From the NCBI RefSeq assembly GCF_000688455.1, contig NZ_JIAL01000001.1, positions 2,015,001 to 2,079,000 of the forward strand: a stretch of DNA of 64,000 nucleotides, given 5' to 3'. Under the pieces are notes generated by a model. It saw nothing but the letters and a program-made list of their open reading frames with translations. It was not told where the DNA came from and did no database searches. Made by a program: the position numbers and the translations under genes. Within the stretch, counting starts at the first letter, position 1. Each line of letters opens with the position of its first letter. Positions 57,908 to 64,000 of the stretch are shown in pieces. Source of the DNA: Pseudacidobacterium ailaaui. GTDB taxonomy: Bacteria > Acidobacteriota > Terriglobia > Terriglobales > Acidobacteriaceae.

Positions 57908-58126
57908 TTGTCCAAGGAAGACGCGATTGAGGTCATGGCAACCGTCCTTGAGACGTTGCCCAATGCGATGTTCAAGGTGGAGCTTGAAAACAAGCATCAG
58001 GTTCTGGCGCATGTCTCCGGCCGCATGAGAAAAAACTTTATTCGCATCCTTCCCGGAGACAGGGTGGCGGTAGAGTTGAGCCCCTACGACCTGACGCGTG
58101 GGCGTATTGTCTATCGATATAAATAG
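57908..58126 (+). CDS. infA: Translation initiation factor IF-1
   Basis: 72 aa from TTG 57908, fixed by homology ([52 protein letters not shown]...). OB-fold protein that binds the A site. TAAGGA lies just upstream. A TTG start limits expression. Confidence 0.96.
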   Translation: MSKEDAIEVMATVLETLPNAMFKVELENKHQVLAHVSGRMRKNFIRILPGDRVAVELSPYDLTRGRIVYRYK

Positions 58127-58212
58127 CTTGAGGCCGTGGGCTTCTGGCCATTGGCCGGAGCAGGCGGCAGGAAGAAAATCAGGCCAAGTACTGAGAGCTG
58201 GGAGCTGGATTT

Positions 58213-58326
58213 ATGAAGGTTCGTGCATCCGTAAAGAAGATTTGTGACAAGTGCAAGATTATTCATCGCCGTGGCGTCGTGCGCGTGATTTGCGAAAACT
58301 CAAAGCACAAGCAGCGCCAGGGTTGA
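58213..58326 (+). CDS. rpmJ: Ribosomal protein L36, zinc type
   Basis: 37 aa, ATG at 58213. [20 protein letters not shown], then [17 protein letters not shown]: the CxxC...C...H zinc ligands are all there (the zinc-bearing C+ form). Shorter than usual gene-finder limits but certain by sequence and by place (infA-rpmJ-rpsM). Confidence 0.97.
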   Translation: MKVRASVKKICDKCKIIHRRGVVRVICENSKHKQRQG

Positions 58327-58336
58327 AGGGAAATAC

Positions 58337-58370
58337 GCCTCCCAGCCAGGGAAAGCTGAGGGCTGGAGGC
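58337..58370 (+). other. Hairpin in the rpmJ-rpsM spacer
   Basis: GCCTCCCAGCC (58337-58347) pairs with GGCTGGAGGC (58361-58370), 10 bp with one bulged C. The 201-nt spacer also contains the 16-bp palindrome ACTGCTCCGGAGCAGT at 58485-58500. No coding sequence seen. Confidence 0.55.
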
Positions 58371-58527
58371 AAACGCCAGGCAGGACCAGGAAGTGGTGGG
58401 GCTAGTTAGCCGGGAAAGGCTTGCGATGAACCCCATGGTCCATTCATGCCTGGAACCACTGCCGTGCTCGAAGAGGGCGGCATAACTGCTCCGGAGCAGT
58501 CGGGAGCATTTCTTAAAGAAGGGAACC

Positions 58528-58914
58528 ATGGCACGTATTGCAGGCGTTGATCTGCCCCGCCAAAAGCAGGCCAGGATCGCGCTCACTTACATCTACGGCA
58601 TCGGGAACCCTCGCGCGCTGAGAATTCTGGAAAAGGCGAACGTGGATCCGTTCAAGAAAATCCAGGACCTCGGCGAAGACGAGGTCAACCGCATCCGCCA
58701 GGTCATCGAAGACGAAGGCGCGGTCGAAGGCGACCTGCGCAAAGATGTCGCGATGCACATCAAGCGGTTGATTGACATTCAGTCCTATCGCGGACTGCGG
58801 CACCGCCGCAGCCTCCCGGTGCGCGGACAGCGCACACATACCAATGCCCGCACCCGTAAGGGGCCGCGTAAGGGCACGATAGCGAACAAGAAGAAAGCGA
58901 CGGCGAAGACCTAA
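58528..58914 (+). CDS. rpsM: Ribosomal protein S13
   Basis: 128 aa, [37 protein letters not shown] and [36 protein letters not shown] are intact. The stop overlaps the rpsK start (TAATG). Confidence 0.98.
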   Translation: MARIAGVDLPRQKQARIALTYIYGIGNPRALRILEKANVDPFKKIQDLGEDEVNRIRQVIEDEGAVEGDLRKDVAMHIKRLIDIQSYRGLRHRRSLPVRGQRTHTNARTRKGPRKGTIANKKKATAKT

Positions 58915-59330
58915 TGGCAAAAGCACAGCAGGGCGCCGGAAAGGCCGCCAAGAACAAGAAATTCAAGAAGCGCGAACGCAAGAATGTGCCCTATGGTGTG
59001 GTGCACATTCAGGCTTCGTTCAACAATACCATCGTTACCATTACCGACCAGCAGGGCAATACGCTCTCCTGGAAGAGCTCCGGTTCGCTGGGTTTTCGAG
59101 GGTCGCGTAAGGGCACGCCGTTTGCGGCCCAGCAGGCGGCCATCAACGCGGCCAATCAGGCCCGGGAACACGGCCTCCGTGCGGCCGATGTGCGCGTTGC
59201 CGGCCCCGGTTCTGGCCGGGAATCGGCCATTCGTGCGTTGGCAGCAGCAGGAATTGAGGTGCGCTCCATCCGCGACGTCACCCCGATTCCGCACAACGGC
59301 TGCCGTCCGCCCAAGCGCCGCAGAGTGTAA
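58914..59330 (+). CDS. rpsK: Ribosomal protein S11
   Basis: 138 aa, [49 protein letters not shown] and [18 protein letters not shown] are intact; the lysine-rich first 25 residues are a modest extension. A 180-nt spacer with stems (GGCATG/CATGCC about 59373-59399; GCCTGC/GCAGGC about 59397-59414) follows. Confidence 0.98.
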   Translation: MAKAQQGAGKAAKNKKFKKRERKNVPYGVVHIQASFNNTIVTITDQQGNTLSWKSSGSLGFRGSRKGTPFAAQQAAINAANQAREHGLRAADVRVAGPGSGRESAIRALAAAGIEVRSIRDVTPIPHNGCRPPKRRRV

Positions 59331-59510
59331 GCAGATCAACGCTGCGGACCCTGCAGCTACGATAAAATCCGGGCATGGGGACAAAACATCCTCATGCCTG
59401 CAAACCAGCAGGCAGGCGATCCAGGCAAATGCCGATCGCGGCCTGTGGACTGGGACGAAGCGCCTGCCAGCGCGTAAACCAGTCGGCCCCGAAATGGAAG
59501 GAGAAAAGAA

Positions 59511-60140
59511 TTGGCACGTTATACCGGTGCAGTTTGCCGCCTTTGCCGCCGCGAAGGCATGAAACTTTTTCTGAAGGGCACCAAGTGCACTTCAGACAAG
59601 TGTCCGATTGAAAAGCGCAATTTCGCCCCCGGCCAGCATGGCCGTGACCGCAAGGCGAAGGTCGTAGGCTACGGCCTCCAGCTTCGTGAAAAGCAGAAGG
59701 CCAAGCGGATCTACTTCACGCTTGAGGGACAGTTCCGTAAGTACTATGAGAAGGCCGCCCGCTCCCAGGGCGTCACCGGCGAACTGCTTTTGCAGCAGTT
59801 GGAGCGTCGTCTGGACAATGTTGCCTTCCGTCTTGGTTTTGCTGCTTCGCGCCGTCAGGCCCGCCAGCTTGTCCGTCACGGGCACATCGAGGTCAATGGC
59901 CGCAAGGTGAATATTCCGTCATTTCAGGTAAACGTGGGTGACGAAATCAAGGTGCGCCCCAACAGCCAGAAGCTGACAGTGGTGGAAACCTCGCGTGAGT
60001 TTGCCAGCCATCAGCCTGCTCCGGCTTGGCTCTCGGTCGACCACGCCAACCTTTCCGGAAAAGTACTGGCCCTGCCCAAACGGGAAGACATTCAGCTGCC
60101 GGTCAATGAACAGTTGATTGTGGAGTTGTATAGCAAGTAA
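59511..60140 (+). CDS. rpsD: Ribosomal protein S4, zinc type
   Basis: 209 aa from TTG 59511 (GGAGAAAAG upstream; [15 protein letters not shown] follows, as in homologues). CRLC and CTSDKC form the zinc site of C+ S4. The S4 RNA-binding domain [38 protein letters not shown] is intact. S4 represses the alpha operon in E. coli. A 149-nt spacer leads to rpoA. Confidence 0.97.
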   Translation: MARYTGAVCRLCRREGMKLFLKGTKCTSDKCPIEKRNFAPGQHGRDRKAKVVGYGLQLREKQKAKRIYFTLEGQFRKYYEKAARSQGVTGELLLQQLERRLDNVAFRLGFAASRRQARQLVRHGHIEVNGRKVNIPSFQVNVGDEIKVRPNSQKLTVVETSREFASHQPAPAWLSVDHANLSGKVLALPKREDIQLPVNEQLIVELYSK

Positions 60141-60289
60141 AAGTAACAGGACCTTGTGCGTTCGTCTCTGCTGGAAGCAGCCTCATCCATCGGGGACAAA
60201 CGACTGAAACAAACACTCTTGAAGGAGAGAAAACAGACGTAGACATTGCAGAGTGCTTCGCAGGTCACGTCAGGAAGAAGCGAAACGAT

Positions 60290-61384
60290 ATGCTTTGGAG
60301 AGGATTTCAAAAGCCGAAACGGTTGGCGGTGGATACAGACACCCTGACCAACACCTATGGGAAGTTCAGCGCCCAGCCTTTTGAGCGGGGCTTCGGGACC
60401 ACCATTGGCAATGCTCTGCGCCGGACCCTGCTTTCCTCGATTGAAGGCGCAGCCGTTACCGCCGTCAAAATTGAAGGCGTCCTGCACGAGTTCCAGTCCA
60501 TTACCGGAGTCGTCGAGGATGCGACCGACATCATTCTGAACCTGAAGCAGATTCCCTTCAAGCTCAACGGCGAAGGCCCGAAGGCGCTTTATCTGCGCGC
60601 CGACCAGCCCGGGGTCGTTACTTCAGGCATGATTGAGGCCGACGGCGACGTGGAAATCCTCGATAAAGATATCTACATCGCGACGGTGAGCGAAGGCGGC
60701 AAGCTGGACATGGAAATGCGCCTGAAGCGTGGGCGCGGCTATGTCTCTGCCGACAAAAACTTTGACTCCGACCTTGGCATTGGATTTATCCCGGTCGACT
60801 CGGTCCACTCTCCTGTGCGCAAGGTCAACTTTACCGTGGATGCGGCGCGTCTCGGCCAGATTACGGATTACGACAAGCTCACCCTGGAAGTCTGGACGAA
60901 CGGCACTGTCCTTCCCGCCGATGCCATCGGCCTTGCAGCCAAGCTGCTCAAGGACCACATGAGCATCTTCATCAACTTTGAGGAAGAGATCGAGGCCGAG
61001 CAGCAGGCCGAAGAGGGCCGCGTGCAGTTGCGGAATGACAATCTGAACCGCTCGGTTGAAGAGCTGGAGCTGAGCGTGCGCAGCTACAACTGCCTGAAGA
61101 ACGCCAATATCCAGACCATCGGCGAGCTGGTGCAGAAGACCGAGGCCGAAATGCTGAAGACCAAGAACTTCGGCCGCAAATCTCTGAATGAGATCAAGGA
61201 AATCCTGGCTCAGATGGGACTTTCCCTTGGTATGAAGATTGACGAGCACGGGAACGCAGTACCGGGACCAACCAGTGTGTTGCCTTCCGCACAGCTTGCC
61301 GCCAGCCGCTACAACCGCTTTGACGAAGAAGAAGGGCTGGACGAGGCGGACATTCCGCTCCAGTCCGAACCCGAAAACTTTTAG
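60290..61384 (+). CDS. rpoA: RNA polymerase alpha subunit
   Basis: 364 aa, ATG. The N-terminal dimerisation domain ([36 protein letters not shown]) and the C-terminal promoter-UP-element domain ([48 protein letters not shown]) are intact. About 35 extra acidic residues lie at the C-terminus compared with E. coli ([18 protein letters not shown]). Confidence 0.98.
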   Translation: MLWRGFQKPKRLAVDTDTLTNTYGKFSAQPFERGFGTTIGNALRRTLLSSIEGAAVTAVKIEGVLHEFQSITGVVEDATDIILNLKQIPFKLNGEGPKALYLRADQPGVVTSGMIEADGDVEILDKDIYIATVSEGGKLDMEMRLKRGRGYVSADKNFDSDLGIGFIPVDSVHSPVRKVNFTVDAARLGQITDYDKLTLEVWTNGTVLPADAIGLAAKLLKDHMSIFINFEEEIEAEQQAEEGRVQLRNDNLNRSVEELELSVRSYNCLKNANIQTIGELVQKTEAEMLKTKNFGRKSLNEIKEILAQMGLSLGMKIDEHGNAVPGPTSVLPSAQLAASRYNRFDEEEGLDEADIPLQSEPENF

Positions 61385-61468
61385 TAGTTTTATCGTTTGC
61401 CCCCGGTCTGCCTTTTAAGGGCCGGGGACAAACTCTCAGAACGAATCACTGGATTTAGAGAGACAGCC

Positions 61469-61942
61469 ATGCGCCATCGCAATGCAGGATTTAAACTCGG
61501 ACGCAATACCAGCCATCGCCGCGCCCTTCTGCGCAACCTGGCTACGTCCGTCATTCTCGAAGACCGTGTAGAGACCACCGTAGCCAAGGCGAAGGCCGTG
61601 CGTCCACACGTCGAAAGACTCATTACTCTGGGCAAGAAGGGAGACCTGCACGCACGGCGTCAGGCCCTCGCTTATCTCCAGACCCGCGACGCGGTGACGC
61701 GTCTTTTTGACACTGTGGCTCCTCGCTACGGCGACCGTAACGGTGGCTATCTGCGCATTGTCCGCCGTGGCTTCCAGCGGGGTGATGGTGCAGAAAAGGC
61801 CTTCATCGAGCTTCTCGGCGCTGAAGCCGTTCTCGATGAAAAGCGCCAGAAGCGCGCCGAAGCCCGCCAGAAGCGCCGCGAAGAGCTGCAAAAGGCCATG
61901 GAGGCCGAGCAGCAGCAGTCCGAAGGCGGCGAGCAGGCATAA
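61469..61942 (+). CDS. rplQ: Ribosomal protein L17
   Basis: 157 aa from ATG 61469 (MRHRNAGFKLGRNTSHRRALLRNLATSVILEDRVETTVAKAKAVR). The C-terminal 40 residues are a Glu/Lys/Arg/Gln-rich helical extension. Last gene of the supercluster, followed by a strong terminator. Confidence 0.97.
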   Translation: MRHRNAGFKLGRNTSHRRALLRNLATSVILEDRVETTVAKAKAVRPHVERLITLGKKGDLHARRQALAYLQTRDAVTRLFDTVAPRYGDRNGGYLRIVRRGFQRGDGAEKAFIELLGAEAVLDEKRQKRAEARQKRREELQKAMEAEQQQSEGGEQA

Positions 61943-61973
61943 ACATCTCCTTCCTTCCGGAAGGTCCACACCC

Positions 61974-62003
61974 AACGCGCCCTCAAAAAAGGGCGCGTTT
62001 TTT
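61974..62003 (+). terminator. Rho-independent terminator of the ribosomal supercluster
   Basis: AACGCGCCCT (61974-61983) pairs perfectly with AGGGCGCGTT (61990-61999), followed by a run of six Ts (61998-62003). 31 nt after rplQ. Confidence 0.92.
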
Positions 62004-62034
62004 GTTCTGCTTGATGGTTGCTGACAGGCTTGTT

Positions 62035-63693
62035 CTAGACCGATACGGTTGCAAGCGATGCAATGACGCAGTTCCGCCCCCGGTGTTTGGCCGTATACAG
62101 GGCACGGTCTGCATTCCTTAGCAGGTCGACCAGAGAGGTGCCATTTTCGGGGTAGATCGCAATGCCAATCGAGACGGTAGTCTCCCGCAGGTTCTCTCCT
62201 CGGAAGCGCAGTTGCTGGTTCTGGACCCGCCGGCGGATCTGTTCCGCACGTTCCCGGGCCGCTTCGGCCCCGGTTTCCGGAAGAATAATGACAAACTCCT
62301 CGCCCCCATAGCGGCAGATAATGTCCTCCGCACGGACCGAGTTCCGGAAGATCTCCGCTGTTTCCCGCAGCACGTAATCTCCGGCATCGTGCCCATAGGT
62401 GTCATTAAAGTGTTTGAAGTGGTCCACATCAATCATCAGGACGGCCAGTTCGGTCCGGCTCCTTGCGGCCCGGCGGATCTCCCGGTCCAGCGAGATTTCC
62501 ATGAAATGACGGTTGAAAAGATTGGTCAGCCCATCGCGCACCGACTGGTGTTCCAGTCTGGCGCGCAGGGCGAGGCTGGCGAAGTAGAGCGCCGAGACCT
62601 TGGCGATACTTTTGAGCGCCTCCATGCGGGACTCCATCAGGCCCTCGTAGTCCTCGGAGACAGGTTCGACATAAAGGACGCCCAGCGTGTCTCCATGTGC
62701 CGCCAGCGGCATACAGAGATAGCTCTTCGGGGGTGGGCCGGCAAAGTGCTCGCATTCGATTTGTGAATGGGCATGACGCCGCCAGCGGTCTTGTCCGCTG
62801 CGCAGTCCGCAACAGGCGTTGGGTGGAAAACCTTCTAGGATATGGCCGGTTTCTCCTGAAGTTGCAGCCACCTCTACCAGTTGCCGGGAATTATTGATCA
62901 TCAGCAGGGCAATTTTCGCCGAGGGCAGAAGCTGAGAACACCAGCGCACGGCCACCTGATAGGCTTGCGTCAGATTGGTGCAGAGTTGCAGCTCTTCCCG
63001 CGCGGAAGCCAGAAGGCCTGCTTCGCGGGCACTTTGTTCCATCAGCCGTATGGTTGCAGACAACCGTGCATTGGTCTCGGAAATTTCCGCTTCGTACCGT
63101 AAGCGCTGCAAAGCATCGCGGATGAGCAGCAGAAAAAGCATCAGGACCACAACCAGAGAAACCAAAAGCAGCACCGCTCCCGCGCTCAGACTACGATACG
63201 CTCCCCGCTGGAAGTCGTCTCTCCTTTGTCGCAGCAGGGTGTTTTCATCCGCCTGCATCCGGACCATGGAGTCCCGGCAACTCAACAATTGGTCCTCTTC
63301 AGCCTTGCTTTGTGCCTCACTCGGGTCGGCTGGCAGGTCTTCAACAAGCTTTTTCAGATCTTCCGTACAGCGATGCAGCTCCCGGGCGCGCGCAGTTTGG
63401 GCCGGATTGTCCGCCACCAGGTCTTCCAGGTGGCCGGTTCCCGCCTCCAGCAGCCCGGCGGCGGCCTGTGCACCATGCAGGTTTGACTCATCTTTTGTGG
63501 CGAAATACAGCCTGCTCAGCAACTCCACCCGGTCCAGACGTTGTGCATTTCCCTGCAGTACTGAGAGCACTTCATGCGAATGCTCTTCCCAGTCGCGCGC
63601 AGCCAGAAGATGCTTGGAGGTAAGATAGGCAATTAACGCTGCCGCGCACAGGAAAAGAATGGCCCCCACTGCTCCCAGAATGAGCAGGATCAT
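62035..63693 (-). CDS. Membrane diguanylate cyclase (CHASE3-like/GAF-like/GGDEF)
   Basis: 552 aa from ATG 63693 (AAAGGACG upstream); a TTG at 63729 is an alternative giving a more basic N-terminus. Two transmembrane helices (about residues 1-22 and 170-190) enclose a helical periplasmic sensor region resembling CHASE3. A cytoplasmic GAF-like domain (about 225-380) with several Cys residues precedes the GGDEF domain: DGLTNLFNRHFM, IDVDHFKHFNDTYGHDAGD and an active GGEEF at 463-467. No inhibitory RxxD site is evident just before it. It makes c-di-GMP in response to an unknown signal. Convergent with rplQ. Confidence 0.9.
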   Translation of the reverse strand: MILLILGAVGAILFLCAAALIAYLTSKHLLAARDWEEHSHEVLSVLQGNAQRLDRVELLSRLYFATKDESNLHGAQAAAGLLEAGTGHLEDLVADNPAQTARARELHRCTEDLKKLVEDLPADPSEAQSKAEEDQLLSCRDSMVRMQADENTLLRQRRDDFQRGAYRSLSAGAVLLLVSLVVVLMLFLLLIRDALQRLRYEAEISETNARLSATIRLMEQSAREAGLLASAREELQLCTNLTQAYQVAVRWCSQLLPSAKIALLMINNSRQLVEVAATSGETGHILEGFPPNACCGLRSGQDRWRRHAHSQIECEHFAGPPPKSYLCMPLAAHGDTLGVLYVEPVSEDYEGLMESRMEALKSIAKVSALYFASLALRARLEHQSVRDGLTNLFNRHFMEISLDREIRRAARSRTELAVLMIDVDHFKHFNDTYGHDAGDYVLRETAEIFRNSVRAEDIICRYGGEEFVIILPETGAEAARERAEQIRRRVQNQQLRFRGENLRETTVSIGIAIYPENGTSLVDLLRNADRALYTAKHRGRNCVIASLATVSV

Positions 63694-63899
63694 GGTCCGT
63701 CCTTTCGAGGAAAAGGGGAGACGTTGCAAGGTCCAATCAATCCTGGCACAAGTTTATAGCACCTGACGCAGGCCAATACAGGAAATTTGGCCGTTTCCAT
63801 CGGACGCAAGGGCCGAATCGGGAAGTGTGTCCGGGCCCGATTTCAGTCTGGGAGGCAAAGGCCTCTTTGTACCCGGTGTTACACTGGAACGTTTTCCTT

Positions 63900-64000
63900 A
63901 TGGCCAAATCCGCATCTCTTCCGTCCGCCGGTCCCTTACGTGTTGCCGATGACATTACAAAGCTCATGGGGCAGACTCCCGTCCTGCGCCTGCGCCGCAT
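63900..64000 (+). CDS. Cysteine synthase-like PLP enzyme (3' truncated by window edge)
   Basis: ATG at 63900 begins a frame that runs to the window end (33 codons): MAKSASLPSAGPLRVADDI, then TKLMGQTPVLRLRR. The segment DDITKLMGQTPVLRLRR matches the N-terminus of CysK/CBS-type enzymes (DxTxLIGxTPxVRL), which make cysteine from O-acetylserine and sulfide. Only the N-terminus is visible, so cystathionine beta-synthase or a related PLP enzyme is equally possible. Divergent from the diguanylate cyclase; no clear promoter seen. Confidence 0.7.
   Translation, partial: MAKSASLPSAGPLRVADDITKLMGQTPVLRLRR

Noticed and set aside
60141-60289. AAGGAG-type ribosome site in the rpsD-rpoA spacer (about 60221)
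   Set aside because: No start codon at a suitable distance opens a frame of any length; treated as spacer sequence.

Overview
The window looks like chromosomal DNA from an acidobacterium, most likely of the soil-dwelling, acid-tolerant group (Terriglobia/Acidobacteriaceae). This is an inference from gene content: an S53 (kumamolisin-type) peptidase beside an S9 peptidase, secreted glycoside hydrolases (GH37, GH13, GH116), a GC-rich base composition, Gram-negative envelope genes (LptE, TolC, RND) and small secreted proteins of a type I associate with this phylum. No 16S rRNA gene is present to confirm it. No rRNA, intact tRNA, insertion sequence, prophage or CRISPR array was seen.

Region 1 (1-13.7 kb) is mixed metabolism. 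It opens with a truncated PD-(D/E)XK-like protein, then ComF and an HNH endonuclease. A secreted trehalase and a PfkB sugar kinase follow as a two-gene operon, divergent from an AsmA-like membrane-anchored protein whose start overlaps the trehalase start. After these come a secreted GH13 glucosidase, a small secreted protein, an aldo/keto reductase divergent from a Tat-exported TIM-barrel protein, Ndk, a sodium:solute symporter and an SDR.

Region 2 (13.7-22.2 kb, minus strand) is a heavy-metal-type RND efflux operon (small membrane protein, TolC-like, adaptor, CzcA-like pump), then groES-groEL with a promoter overlapping a slightly degenerate CIRCE operator. Region 3 (22.2-39 kb) has a small uncharacterised 75-aa gene with its own promoter and terminator, GH116, lptE-holA, a DHA2 exporter, a large propeller-type lipoprotein, a three-gene phosphorelay cluster (CHASE3 kinase, single-domain regulator, REC-PAS kinase) and two secreted peptidases.

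Region 4 (39.2-62 kb, plus strand) is a complete, uninterrupted str-S10-spc-alpha ribosomal supercluster: rpsL to rplQ, 35 genes including fusA, tuf, secY, adk, map, infA and rpoA. It has a promoter candidate about 400 nt upstream of rpsL and a strong terminator after rplQ. Its oddities are long intergenic spacers full of GC-rich hairpins (up to 259 nt between rpsH and rplF), a tuf gene with codon use unlike its neighbours except at its very 3' end, Lys/Ala-rich tails on several ribosomal proteins, and TTG starts on rpsL, infA and rpsD. The window ends with a CHASE3/GAF-like/GGEEF diguanylate cyclase on the minus strand and the first 101 bases of a cysteine synthase-like gene on the plus strand.

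I did not find a convincing novel defence, mobile or biosynthetic system. The best leads are the structured spacers of the ribosomal supercluster, the mosaic tuf gene, the phosphorelay cluster without a visible DNA-binding output, and the small uncharacterised gene at 22368.
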